Of a stretch of 38,923 nt of DNA, positions 26,501 to 34,633 are shown piece by piece (position 1 is the stretch's first letter; every line of letters starts with the position of its first letter). This DNA comes from an uncultured Eubacteriales bacterium (GTDB taxonomy: Bacteria > Bacillota > Clostridia > Christensenellales > Borkfalkiaceae): assembly GCA_902767225.1 (NCBI GenBank), contig CACXGN010000012.1, forward strand, positions 1-38,923, written 5' to 3'. The notes beneath the pieces were generated by a model. The model searched no databases and was not told the DNA's origin. It was given only the letters and a program-made list of their open reading frames with translations. The position numbers and the translations under genes were made by a program.

Positions 26501-29500
26501 TTCAATACGAACGATTTAACGGTAAGAGTCTTGCCGCCGAGATCTACGTAAAGATTTCCGGAAACGTTAAAGATAACGTCTGCGGTAGTATCGGTAACGT
26601 CTGAATACATACGAACTCTGCCAAGGTTGGTTAAGCCGTTTGAAACGCTGTCGATAGAAATAGCGGTTTTGGTTCTGTCAATATTCTGACCGGTAACTTC
26701 TTCGCCGGAAGTGATATCCCAGTCGTATCCGCCAACGATAGCCATACGGGTTATAGAAACGTCTCTGATGTCTTTGCTGTCGTCAGTATTGTTATCCGCA
26801 ACGCGTTTTAAGAAGTATTTAGCTTCGGCGTCGAAACTCGAGCCGGTAACCAAAGCCCACTCAGTTCCCTTTTCAACGACCGTCATGGTGTATCCGCCGA
26901 CGATCCATTGACGGTAAAGGGTTATGTCGTCCGCGGAAACGTTTCCGTCCGCATTGACGTCGCCCTGACCGATATTGAACTTGTAAGTGCCATAAACCGA
27001 AATATCTTCGGCGGGCATCCTAACGGGAACAACGGTGGTTCTTTCGGAATCTGCATACCAGTAATCTTTAATAAACCAAGCGTAGTCTTCACCGTTATAG
27101 GTGCGGTATGCGATAACGTCGTTATAAGTAACTTCCTGCACGTCGCCGAATTGAGTGTATTCGGTAGCGCCGTCTTCGGAGAAGAAGTAAGTTATTTTAA
27201 ATGTGTTGTAGTTGGTATCGAATACTGCTACGAACGTCATATCTTCGGTAACGATAAATCCGGAGATAACGCCGTCTACCGCGTCGTAAGAATTGCTTGC
27301 CGTATCCGTCCATTTGTTTGCGAAGGTGTAGTAAATACCCGCATTGTCGGACGCTTTAACGGGATCAACCGCAAGAGCAGAATAGTTGACCGTGTCGCCG
27401 TAGAATAATTCGAGAGTAAATACGTCGGTTCCTTCCGTAGCGGAAGAATCGAGATATTTGATCGTGATAACGTAAGGAACTTCGTCCCAAACCGCAACGA
27501 TAACGATGTTTTCGGTTACCGCCCCGGTAAATAAGTAAGTAACGCCGTTAACATTCCACTTAGAGAACGCGCAGCCGTCAACCGAAGGATTAACGGTGGG
27601 CGCAACTACTTTTTCGCCTTCGAAAATGTATTGCGTTGCGGGAAGATTTGAAACTTCACCGTCGGGGTTAGCAGAGTGGTCGCCTTCGTCAAAGGAAACT
27701 TCGTAAGAATTAACCATTACGGATTCGCTTGCGATGTAGTTTTCGTCATCGGCAACAGCAACAACTTTGTAAGTAGTAGCGGCAATCGCGCTAAACTCAC
27801 GAGAGTTGTAAGTTCCGATAAGGTCTTCACCGTCGTAAACGTAATAAGTAACTGTCGTGCCGTCTTTAATCGCTTTTGCAGCTACTCCATCTTCGTCTGC
27901 GGTTTTACCTGTGTCGTTTGCTACGGCAGTCCAAGTTGCTTCGCCGTTTCCGTAAGTGAATGTAACGCCTTCTAACTTAACTTTAAGGATTTCAAATTCA
28001 TCGGTCGCGTTTGCGGTCTCGTAATTATCGGTATCGGTAACGGTGACCATGATCGTGTATTCACCCGCGTTTACAGGCGTTACAACGTCGCTGCCCTTTA
28101 AGTAAGTTACAGTGTAAGCCGAATCGTCTAAAGTGACGTTGTTTACTTTTACGGTAATTGTTTCAGCAAAGTCACGGTTGTAGTAAACGTTTTCAGCGGA
28201 AACTTCGATGCTGACCATAGCCGCAGTCGCTTTCAAAACGTTGTATTCCCCATCTACCAAAGTAATGTCATAGTTGCTGTGTCCTGCAGAAACTACGATG
28301 TCGTAACTTCCGACGTTCGTGGTGTTACTGGGAACGAATTCATCTTCTCCGTTTTTGATAACGTAAGTGATGTCAAGATCGTCGCCAGCATAAACCGTTC
28401 CGTTCGTAGTGAAGTTGGGAATTACGGGTTCTTGACCGTAGTAAACGTTAACGTCGTTTGCGATAACTTCTACCGGTGCGGGAGTGATCTTGCCGTTTTC
28501 TACTATGAATATATAGTTTTTCTTGTCAACATCGCCTTCTTTGCCGACGTTGTGGTTGTTGTCAACCGTAACGGTTACGGTTATGTTGTAATTTCCAACG
28601 TTCTTCTGTTCGTTGCCGGTTGCCGAATAAGTAACGTAATCGGGTAATTCAGCCACGCCGAGAAGATTTTGATTTTCGCCGTTATAAACTTTCTCTAACG
28701 CCTCGAATAATGCTTTAAGCTCTTCAACGTCTTCTTCTTTTGAAGTGATGGTGAACACGCCGTTTACAAGCGTTACAATATAGTTGTCGTTAGAATATGC
28801 GACAGTTAATTCGTAAGTGTCTACGTCAACGCCCGCTTCTTTCGTGATAACTACGCCGCTGATCGTAATACCGTCAATACTAACCGTGTATGCGGTTTGA
28901 TCGACTTCGGGTTCAAGGCCGGTGTATTCCGCGGTTTGATCAAGCGCGGTAACCGTTATAGCCTTTTTGGTGATGGTGTATTTTCCGGTTCCGTCCCCTA
29001 TAACTATATTGTATTTATCTGCAATATCGGCAACGTGTGCGGGATCGACCACACCTGCTATGTCGTATGCGCCTACGGGCAAAGTTTTGGTCGCCGTGGT
29101 CGAAAGAAGGATATAGTAATCGTCGCCGTCAAATGCGGGAGCGTCAGGCGTATATGTAAGTTCAACGATATCGTCGCCGTATTCGCTCGTTTTAGCGTCA
29201 ACGGTGATGGTAACGTTTTTAACGTCTATATAAACGAAACCGTATTTCGTTTCAGCCGCATAGTAACGGTCGGTTGCGGGTGCGGAGATCTCTACGATAT
29301 ATTCGCCCCTTGTGATAGCAACGCCTTCTGAAACTTTATAAGTTTTTCCGCCGATAACTTTGGTTATGCTGCCGTTGTCGTCTACTTTATACCAAACGGA
29401 TGTAACTTCCGCATCACCATTATAGGTGTAGAATACTTTGAAGTTGTTTACAAGTTCGTCGTATTCGGGTAATTCGTCTACTTTCTCCGTTTCTACTACG

Positions 29501-32409
29501 GTTTTGCCGTAAGTGAACCAGTAATCGTATACGGTGTTTTGTGCGTCGCTGTTTGCTTCTTGGTTGTGTCCGATTACGATTTCAGATTGCTGTTTAACTA
29601 CTAAGGTTAGCGTTTCAGGCATAACGACTCTTATCGCAACGCGGTTCTGATCACCCTTTTGTTCTTCGGAATCAGCAATGTAGAACGCTTCACTCTTTTC
29701 GTTTTCACCGCCGGCTAAAACCAAACCGAATTCGTATTCGCCGTCGATAGCAGCCTTTATGCTGTAAGTAACGGTAAGGAAGAATTCGTTTTCGCCGTCA
29801 AGTTCTCCGTATTTATCACCCGTGTTTTCAAGAACGATTTTCATCGTGCCGTCGCCAAGCGTTTTGGTCGCAGCACCTAAAACTTCTTCGTTTACGGAAA
29901 CAGATTCAAGATTAAATACGTTTTTGTCAAATTGCGGAATAAGTAAGATAGAGTTAAAGCCGTCGTTATGCGTAATTTTATAAGTAACGGTAACTAAGCC
30001 TTCTTCCGCAAGACTATCTTCGCTAACGTAGCGAATAACCGTTCCGTCGGTAGCTTCTCCGTTAATATCCGTAGTGAATTCGATGTATTCGCCGCCGTCT
30101 ACGTATTCGTCGCTATAAGCGATAAGATATGTAGAGAATCTGTCGGTGGCAAAGGTTATTTTTCCGTTCGCAACGGTCGAAGGCAAAACGGTTGCTTCTT
30201 CGCCGTGAACGCGAACGATAGAATATGTTCTGTTGTATCCGAAAGGTTCGGCAAGATCGGCGGGGATATCGACCGTTATTTCAAAAGAGGTCTCCGTTTC
30301 GTGAATTTCGGTTTTTTCCGCGTCGTTACTCATCTTCTTAAAGAGTTTTAAGTCAAGATAAGCGCCTTCTTTTGCACCGTTTTCGGAAATAGCCGCCTTT
30401 GCAATCGCTTTATCCGCCTTGGGGATAACTGACGAAGCGCTTTCGTTGTTAACTTCAAGGCTGATGCTTACCGATTCGCCGTCTACGTATCTTGCGATTT
30501 CTTCATCGGTTAAAAGGGTTGCCGCAGTCTGTTCGTTAAGGTTAGAAACCGTAGAAGTAGAAGTCTCGCCATTGAGTAAAACGTCTTTATCGAAATCAAC
30601 TTCTATTTTACCTATACTATAACTAACGGAAGCAACCGCACCGCCTATCGTAAGTTTTGCGATATAGTCGCCTGCCGTGGTGGGAGCCGCGTCGAGATCG
30701 GTAACGTTGCCGTCTTCCTCTTCCACTTTCGCATAAGTAATATTATCAATATTTAAAGACAACCCCGCTGCCTCATTGAAAACGCTCAGTTCGTTTTCGT
30801 CAAAGGAAGCAAATTCACTTCCTTCACCCCTTTCATTTTTAAGAGTGGGCGCTTTAATAGTGAGCGAATAGATAGCACCGCCGTCTACGTCGCAATACGG
30901 GCGTTCGCACGTCGCTATTATAGTGTCGCCGTCTGCTTCGTAAGCAAAGTCGTGTGCGTGTCTTAATACGGGGTAATTAGCCTCCATTACCCAAACTTTA
31001 TCGAAGTCCCAACCGGAGAAACTGCTTTGAGTTCTCATCTGGTTAGCATCGATGCTCGTTGCCGAACCGGTATGTTCGTCGGTGCTACCGTTATAACCGA
31101 TACCGCGTTTGCAAGTGCCGTCCAAATAATAAGCATTGCTTACGTTAGTAGCGCCGTCACCTAAAATACTTCCCCTTGCGGTATGGTATTGCGATTTTGA
31201 AAAATAATCAACGCCGCTTTGATTAACTACGTTGCCGTAATTGAACACGTAGTTCATGCTACCTTTCATTCCTCCGGCAATACCGGCAACAAGACCGAGA
31301 CCATCACCAGTTGCGACGATTTTTCCCGAATTGAAAGAGTTGGTTATCGAAACAGTGCAACTACCACCGCTGCCAAGTAAACCGCCTGAGGAGCCTGCGC
31401 CGGTGATAACCGCCGTATTATAACAATTAGATAAGTTAATGGTTTTTGTAGAATTGGAAATAGCGAGAATTCCGCCGGCAGGCGCCATGCTTTTTGCTAA
31501 AGCAGATACGCTCCCATCGTTGCCGCAGTATTTCGCCGTGAAAGAGCCGTTAGTTCCTAAGCGACCTAAAATACCGCCGGCACCGTAATAGATCGTAGTA
31601 TCACCGTTGTTTTTAATCGTGCCTTTGTTAAAGCAGCCGATAACGGTTGCGTTAGAGTTAGCGCTATAAACGTATCCGATGATACCGCCGGCATCTTCTT
31701 TTGCGGTAATGCTGCCGAAGTTCACGCTGTTTTTAACGGTTACGCTGCTGCTTTCAACGTATCCGACGATACCGCCTGCAGAAACAGAAGTGCCGTCGGC
31801 GGTAATATTTCCTTTATTCGTGCAAGCGTTAATTACGATACCGTTTACACCGTTCGGAACGTATCCTGCGATTCCCGCGATACCGCCTTTGTTAGTCGAA
31901 GTCGAAGAAGTGCTGACAGAACACTCGTTGGTGCAATTATATACGGTTGAATTACTGCTTATAAAACCAACGATACCGGCGGCACGTTTTCTGCCTTGAA
32001 CCGTGCCCTTAACCGTCAGGTTTTTAATGGTAGCCCCTCTTATTATACCGAAAAAGCCGACGTTCGCATCCTCAGCGACGTTTAATCCGCTGACGGTATA
32101 ACCGTTGCCGTCGAACGTTCCGGAATAATAAGTTCCGTTTGAGATAGGCGTCCAAGCACTGTTTTCAAGGTTGATGTCTGCCATCAACTTACCGTGAATG
32201 GTCGTTTTTCCCGAATTGACCTTATCGCGGAACTCTTCCATATCTGCTTTCGTAGAAATAAGATACGGATCTGTTGCCGTTCCACTGCCCGACATTGCGT
32301 AAGCCGTTGTAGACCAACCGCCAAGCGATAGCATGCCGAGCGTTATCGATGCGACAAACGCAAGGATAAGCACTAAAAGTAATTTGCCTCTTCTTTTTGC
32401 GATGTTCAT
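23569..32409 (-). CDS. giant secreted multidomain protein with an internal dockerin
   Basis: 2946 residues. Signal peptide at about 1-38 (cleavage near AYA). Order: GLUG-like beta-helix repeats (about 100-400, repeated AGGIVGY motifs); a linker with beta domains (490-770); a cohesin-like domain (about 770-930); several MBG/Ig-like units (about 1060-1560); InlB/Flg_new-type repeats (1565-1815); a two-loop dockerin (about 1813-1895); then over 1000 residues of right-handed beta-helix repeats (LTLDLNGHTIK, VNGGTF types), including a duplicated 60-residue block. It ends in YTVTKA with no LPxTG motif, SLH domain or transmembrane helix. No hydrolase catalytic motif was recognised. The role is inferred to be adhesion or scaffold, held on the cell by the cohesin proteins encoded next. 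AAAGGAG precedes the ATG. Confidence 0.93.
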   Translation of the reverse strand: MNIAKRRGKLLLVLILAFVASITLGMLSLGGWSTTAYAMSGSGTATDPYLISTKADMEEFRDKVNSGKTTIHGKLMADINLENSAWTPISNGTYYSGTFDGNGYTVSGLNVAEDANVGFFGIIRGATIKNLTVKGTVQGRKRAAGIVGFISSNSTVYNCTNECSVSTSSTSTNKGGIAGIAGYVPNGVNGIVINACTNKGNITADGTSVSAGGIVGYVESSSVTVKNSVNFGSITAKEDAGGIIGYVYSANSNATVIGCFNKGTIKNNGDTTIYYGAGGILGRLGTNGSFTAKYCGNDGSVSALAKSMAPAGGILAISNSTKTINLSNCYNTAVITGAGSSGGLLGSGGSCTVSITNSFNSGKIVATGDGLGLVAGIAGGMKGSMNYVFNYGNVVNQSGVDYFSKSQYHTARGSILGDGATNVSNAYYLDGTCKRGIGYNGSTDEHTGSATSIDANQMRTQSSFSGWDFDKVWVMEANYPVLRHAHDFAYEADGDTIIATCERPYCDVDGGAIYSLTIKAPTLKNERGEGSEFASFDENELSVFNEAAGLSLNIDNITYAKVEEEDGNVTDLDAAPTTAGDYIAKLTIGGAVASVSYSIGKIEVDFDKDVLLNGETSTSTVSNLNEQTAATLLTDEEIARYVDGESVSISLEVNNESASSVIPKADKAIAKAAISENGAKEGAYLDLKLFKKMSNDAEKTEIHETETSFEITVDIPADLAEPFGYNRTYSIVRVHGEEATVLPSTVANGKITFATDRFSTYLIAYSDEYVDGGEYIEFTTDINGEATDGTVIRYVSEDSLAEEGLVTVTYKITHNDGFNSILLIPQFDKNVFNLESVSVNEEVLGAATKTLGDGTMKIVLENTGDKYGELDGENEFFLTVTYSIKAAIDGEYEFGLVLAGGENEKSEAFYIADSEEQKGDQNRVAIRVVMPETLTLVVKQQSEIVIGHNQEANSDAQNTVYDYWFTYGKTVVETEKVDELPEYDELVNNFKVFYTYNGDAEVTSVWYKVDDNGSITKVIGGKTYKVSEGVAITRGEYIVEISAPATDRYYAAETKYGFVYIDVKNVTITVDAKTSEYGDDIVELTYTPDAPAFDGDDYYILLSTTATKTLPVGAYDIAGVVDPAHVADIADKYNIVIGDGTGKYTITKKAITVTALDQTAEYTGLEPEVDQTAYTVSIDGITISGVVITKEAGVDVDTYELTVAYSNDNYIVTLVNGVFTITSKEEDVEELKALFEALEKVYNGENQNLLGVAELPDYVTYSATGNEQKNVGNYNITVTVTVDNNHNVGKEGDVDKKNYIFIVENGKITPAPVEVIANDVNVYYGQEPVIPNFTTNGTVYAGDDLDITYVIKNGEDEFVPSNTTNVGSYDIVVSAGHSNYDITLVDGEYNVLKATAAMVSIEVSAENVYYNRDFAETITVKVNNVTLDDSAYTVTYLKGSDVVTPVNAGEYTIMVTVTDTDNYETANATDEFEILKVKLEGVTFTYGNGEATWTAVANDTGKTADEDGVAAKAIKDGTTVTYYVYDGEDLIGTYNSREFSAIAATTYKVVAVADDENYIASESVMVNSYEVSFDEGDHSANPDGEVSNLPATQYIFEGEKVVAPTVNPSVDGCAFSKWNVNGVTYLFTGAVTENIVIVAVWDEVPYVITIKYLDSSATEGTDVFTLELFYGDTVNYSALAVDPVKASDNAGIYYTFANKWTDTASNSYDAVDGVISGFIVTEDMTFVAVFDTNYNTFKITYFFSEDGATEYTQFGDVQEVTYNDVIAYRTYNGEDYAWFIKDYWYADSERTTVVPVRMPAEDISVYGTYKFNIGQGDVNADGNVSADDITLYRQWIVGGYTMTVVEKGTEWALVTGSSFDAEAKYFLKRVADNNTDDSKDIRDVSITRMAIVGGYDWDITSGEEVTGQNIDRTKTAISIDSVSNGLTNLGRVRMYSDVTDTTADVIFNVSGNLYVDLGGKTLTVKSFVLNSTGKNATITVKNGTIKTIDGITITAPNGNVILEELTGYVGDAEVNLQAADSSLHFAGEVKFFANESDPATVVVAEGTHVVIEEEAILTVKEIEVENGSISLTNNSAITDIIIVKGEFTENSNVDGKIIADGDETAELRTALSKDGEYTLTRDYDLTKALVSSANVTLNLNGFKLYNSADIWGNVNWSLISVKSGTLTINGEGSLLAKENDCYAVDVQNGAALVINGGNYVGNISAIYVYEGNLTVNGGTFSVQQKSKFNDSRYLLNCLDANYKNGSSTITVVGGSFIEFNPADNAAEGVNTNFVAEGYVVVASGNEYSVVKSVASIGSTYYATLQDAIDAAVVSDSNDITIKLLCDVDGGSGLVTMSGLNKKITIDFDGYTYIMANPAVGSTGTKTQALHFEKADITLKNGSFIVAQDAVNVKMALQNYTALKIESMTMDFSNISLRYYPDYTGSQYARYSNLEIPIFNNNNGSSIVIEDSELTFNSESNFGVYVASVATVIDSTINGSVSLSTDEGNGSITLDNTTASKGVVAYFEDDVILQNGNVYTAYNTLEDAVQYAASGATIRLMGDVDYSTTYTVRNARDYGNAHVVDLKDLTLDLNGHTIKTINATVVFSGNGATIQNGTFDLVEKNTDGSYKDGSYALIIDNSVSSYGKDGTVNVKDITIDGGINVCSATVTLDNVTAHTTTTKFYAIWAESNATLYVNSGTYTDSQNKGKGVIATGKNAEGGAKVYINGGTFEGVNKFVYSFEIGSIVINGGTFNFNVNQVVSSEEQLRTAFANKVAYIFLNADITVTGTTVEDRLTIIGNTTLDLNGHTLKSADGLEESNNWATLWVNNGAVANIMNGTIGSCYDTDGITDSTYGINIGIKNGTAGTVNLTNVNVNGGTSAVQVINGELNVYSGNFKASPYNNDYSYLLNCFDANYKTGAAVINVFGGSFENFNPADNEAEGANTNFVAEGYTVTENDGIYTVTKA
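23572..23760 (-). repeat. beta-helix block copy 2 (C-terminal end of the giant)
   Basis: Encodes a block of about 60 residues beginning YLLNCFDANYKTG and containing FENFNPADNEAEG and TNFVAEGYTV. It closely matches the block encoded at 25540-25725, and marks a duplication of a beta-helix segment that ends the protein. Confidence 0.85.
25540..25725 (-). repeat. beta-helix block copy 1 in the giant
   Basis: Encodes YLLNCLDANYKNG, FIEFNPADNAAEG and TNFVAEGYVV, the same order of motifs as the C-terminal block. Between the copies lie roughly 600 residues of other beta-helix rungs. Confidence 0.85.
26715..26970 (-). other. dockerin module inside the giant protein
   Basis: Two calcium-binding F-hand loops about 55 residues apart. 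Loop 1 reads DVNADGNVSADD followed by ITLYRQWIVGGY; loop 2 reads DNNTDDSKDIRD followed by VSITRMAIVGGYD. Asp or Asn (or Ser) occupies positions 1, 3, 5, 9 and 12 in both, and the two following helices resemble each other, as in type I dockerins. The insert between the loops is longer than the classical linker. The position in the middle of the protein, not at the C-terminus, is unusual. Confidence 0.9.
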
Positions 32410-32455
32410 AAAAGTCTCCTTTTACAAAATATTTCCTTACTTAATTTATTTTGTT

Positions 32456-32492
32456 AATTGCATTTTGATTAGCAAAATATTGTATTTGCAAT
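32456..32492 (-). promoter_or_regulatory. nested hairpin in the 5' leader of the giant gene
   Basis: Inner arms ATTTTG (32462-32467) and CAAAAT (32473-32478) around a 5-base loop, with outer arms ATTGCA and TGCAAT (to 32492). It lies 47-83 bases upstream of the ATG within the predicted leader of about 120 bases. It could affect mRNA stability or be a chance AT-rich palindrome. Confidence 0.35.
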
Positions 32493-32535
32493 CAACGTCT
32501 TTTGGTTACATCAATATATATCTAACCAGTTAAGC

Positions 32536-32564
32536 ATTTTACTAGCTTTTAAATAATTTTACAA
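32536..32564 (-). promoter_or_regulatory. predicted promoter of the cohesin-dockerin operon
   Basis: Minus-strand TTGTAA (32559-32564) and TAAAAT (32536-32541) with a 17-base spacer. The -35 is poor (4 of 6), as expected for an activated promoter, and the inverted repeat 32570-32586 ends only 5 bases upstream of it. Confidence 0.5.
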
Positions 32565-32569
32565 TGGGG

Positions 32570-32586
32570 TGTTCCAAAATGGAACA
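32570..32586. promoter_or_regulatory. inverted repeat, candidate operator of the XRE-receiver regulator
   Basis: A perfect palindrome, TGTTCCA (32570-32576), AAA, TGGAACA (32580-32586), in the divergent intergenic region. It abuts the weak -35 box of the dockerin operon and is centred about 60 bases upstream of the predicted start of the regulator operon. Its size suits a dimeric helix-turn-helix protein. Confidence 0.6.
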
Positions 32587-32603
32587 ATGTTTTTTTAATC
32601 GTC

Positions 32604-32632
32604 TTGTCTTGTTCGCCTATTTCGTGTATAAT
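32604..32632 (+). promoter_or_regulatory. promoter of the two-component operon
   Basis: TTGTCT (32604-32609) and TATAAT (32627-32632) with a 17-base spacer, about 50 bases upstream of the regulator's ATG. Confidence 0.7.
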
Positions 32633-32683
32633 ATGTATAATAAATGTATTAAAGATAATAAAATTTTTTGGAGAGTATAATAA

Positions 32684-33283
32684 ATGAGCCATTTGTTTTC
32701 GGAAACTTTGAAAAAAATACGAACCGAAAAAGGTTTTTCACAGCAATCTTTTGCGGACAAGCTATTCGTAACCCGCCCCACGGTGGCGCGTTGGGAAAAC
32801 GGCACGCGATTACCGGACGCCGTAATGATTGCGAGTATTGCCGAAGTTTTAGACATAGACGTTAATCGTCTTTTGTCCGCGGCTACGGAAAGCGACGAGC
32901 CCGCCAACGTGATTATGGTAGACGACAGAAAGTTGATTTTAACCGGCGGATTGCCTGTGCTTATGGACGTTTTGCCAAACGCAACGGTCACGGGCTTTAC
33001 CGACGCGGACGAAGCAATAAAATTCGCTAAGTCTAACCGTATTTCGCTTGCTTTTTTAGATATCGAACTCCGAAATATGAGCGGGTTAGACCTTTGCAAT
33101 AAGTTGCTTGAAATAAATCCACGAACCAACGTCGTGTTTCTTACCGCATACGCAGACTATTCTCTTGACGCGTGGAAAACGGGAGCCTCCGGTTTTATGC
33201 TTAAACCCATTACGGCGGCAGGCGTTAAAGAACAGCTCGAAAAGTTGAGATATCCGTTCTGGACAGGTGGCGATAGCTTATGA
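32684..33283 (+). CDS. response regulator with N-terminal XRE helix-turn-helix and C-terminal receiver
   Basis: 199 residues. An XRE/Cro-type helix-turn-helix at about 5-62 (FSQQSFADKLFVTRPTVARW) is followed by a receiver domain at about 75-190 with the acidic pair VDD, phospho-acceptor D126 (LAFLDIEL), LTAYAD and MLKPI, so all receiver landmarks are intact. Placing the DNA-binding domain before the receiver is the reverse of the usual OmpR/LytTR order. GGAGAG precedes the ATG. Its stop overlaps the kinase start by 4 bases (ATGA). Divergent from the dockerin operon, which is the likely target. Confidence 0.92.
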   Translation: MSHLFSETLKKIRTEKGFSQQSFADKLFVTRPTVARWENGTRLPDAVMIASIAEVLDIDVNRLLSAATESDEPANVIMVDDRKLILTGGLPVLMDVLPNATVTGFTDADEAIKFAKSNRISLAFLDIELRNMSGLDLCNKLLEINPRTNVVFLTAYADYSLDAWKTGASGFMLKPITAAGVKEQLEKLRYPFWTGGDSL

Positions 33284-34578
33284 ACTGGCTTAACATAATA
33301 TATTTTACAATAAGCGGTGCGATTCTCGTTACGATGGCTCTCGGGATCGCCGTTTCCGCTTTTATGCCCTCGCTCGACAAATGGAGCAAGCGTTATTTTA
33401 TCGTTTTGTTTTCCCTTCTTCTTTTATGCGCCGTAACTTGCTTTTTTGCGCTGGTTTTTTTCACAGATCCCACAAAGGCTACGGCGGAAAAGGTCTTTTA
33501 TTTTTTTGAATCTACGCTTATTTCGGTGCCGATCTTTATGCCTACGATCTTTATTTTGCATTTCTCGCACGAAAAGATAAAACACAGCCCGCTGTTTTGG
33601 GTGGTGATGGCGCTTTTGGGCGCATACTTCGTTTTGCTGATCGTCGCCCAGTTTACAAGCGTTTTCTATTACGTTACGGCGGATAATCAATTCTTCTACG
33701 GTCCGTTCTATGCCCTGTCTTTGGTTCCGGTTATCTTTATACTTATTCTAAACTTAGCGTGCACGATCAAACGGAGAAAATCGCTCTCCAAAAAGTATTT
33801 TAACGGTCTTTTAGTTTACCTTATCCCCATGAGTGCTACCGCAATCGTCCATATGTTTTTGTCGGTCGAAATATTCGTTGTATTCGGCATGGCATTGTTT
33901 GCCCTTATTATGTTTAGTCTTATTCTTTCGGACAATATGGATCAATTTATTCGCCAACAGAAAGAAATCGCCAATCAACGCGCCAATATTATGGTATTGC
34001 AGATGCGCCCACACTTTATATATAATTCGATGATGGGTATATATTACCTATGCGATCAAAATCCCCAAAAGGCAAAACAAGTCACGTTGGACTTCACTAC
34101 TTATCTTAGAAAAAACTTCGCCGCCATAACAAGCGAAAATACCGTTTCTTTTATTGACGAACTTGAACACACCCGCGCTTACCTTGCAATAGAGCAAGCG
34201 CAGTTCGAAGATAGCCTTTTTATAAATTTCGATACGCCGCACACTTCCTTCCGTATTCCGCCTTTAACGCTGCAACCTATCGTAGAAAACGCCGTAGTTC
34301 ACGGAATGAGAGCAAGCAGTTCTCCTATTCACGTTTCTGTCGCTACAAGAAAAACAGATGCGGGCAGCGAGATCATAGTAGAAAACGACGGGCCGAATTT
34401 TGCCGCAACCGAAAATAACGAGCCGCATATCGCGCTTAATAATATTCGCGAACGCCTTGAATTGATGTGCGGCGGCACTCTCACCATTTCCCCGCGCGCC
34501 GGCGGCGGAACGTCTGTAAAGATAACTATACCCCCCCCAGCGTTGAAACGGAAGAATAAGCCCGCAAAAAGAAAATAA
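33280..34578 (+). CDS. LytS/YehU-type sensor histidine kinase
   Basis: 432 residues. About seven transmembrane helices lie in residues 5-215 (7TM-type sensor), then a short coiled coil (QQKEIANQRANIMVLQ). The His_kinase domain has phospho-acceptor H245 in MRPHFIYNS. The HATPase_c domain has an N-box (ENAVVHGM), ENDGPNF and LNNIRERLELMCGG. The C-terminus is basic. It senses an unknown signal in or at the membrane and should phosphorylate the regulator encoded just upstream, with which it is translationally coupled. Confidence 0.94.
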   Translation: MNWLNIIYFTISGAILVTMALGIAVSAFMPSLDKWSKRYFIVLFSLLLLCAVTCFFALVFFTDPTKATAEKVFYFFESTLISVPIFMPTIFILHFSHEKIKHSPLFWVVMALLGAYFVLLIVAQFTSVFYYVTADNQFFYGPFYALSLVPVIFILILNLACTIKRRKSLSKKYFNGLLVYLIPMSATAIVHMFLSVEIFVVFGMALFALIMFSLILSDNMDQFIRQQKEIANQRANIMVLQMRPHFIYNSMMGIYYLCDQNPQKAKQVTLDFTTYLRKNFAAITSENTVSFIDELEHTRAYLAIEQAQFEDSLFINFDTPHTSFRIPPLTLQPIVENAVVHGMRASSSPIHVSVATRKTDAGSEIIVENDGPNFAATENNEPHIALNNIRERLELMCGGTLTISPRAGGGTSVKITIPPPALKRKNKPAKRK

Positions 34579-34633
34579 CTAAAACTGTTATATTGCAAAA
34601 AATTATTCGTTAGTTAAAATTTTAAGTTTGCTA

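Noticed and set aside
24172..31999. Many plus-strand open frames of 60-170 codons opposite the giant gene
   Set aside because: They are antisense shadows of a repetitive protein with biased codon use; none has a ribosome site with recognisable protein features.
23569..32409. LPxTG sortase or S-layer anchoring of the giant protein
   Set aside because: The C-terminus ends in YTVTKA with no sorting motif, hydrophobic tail or SLH repeats.
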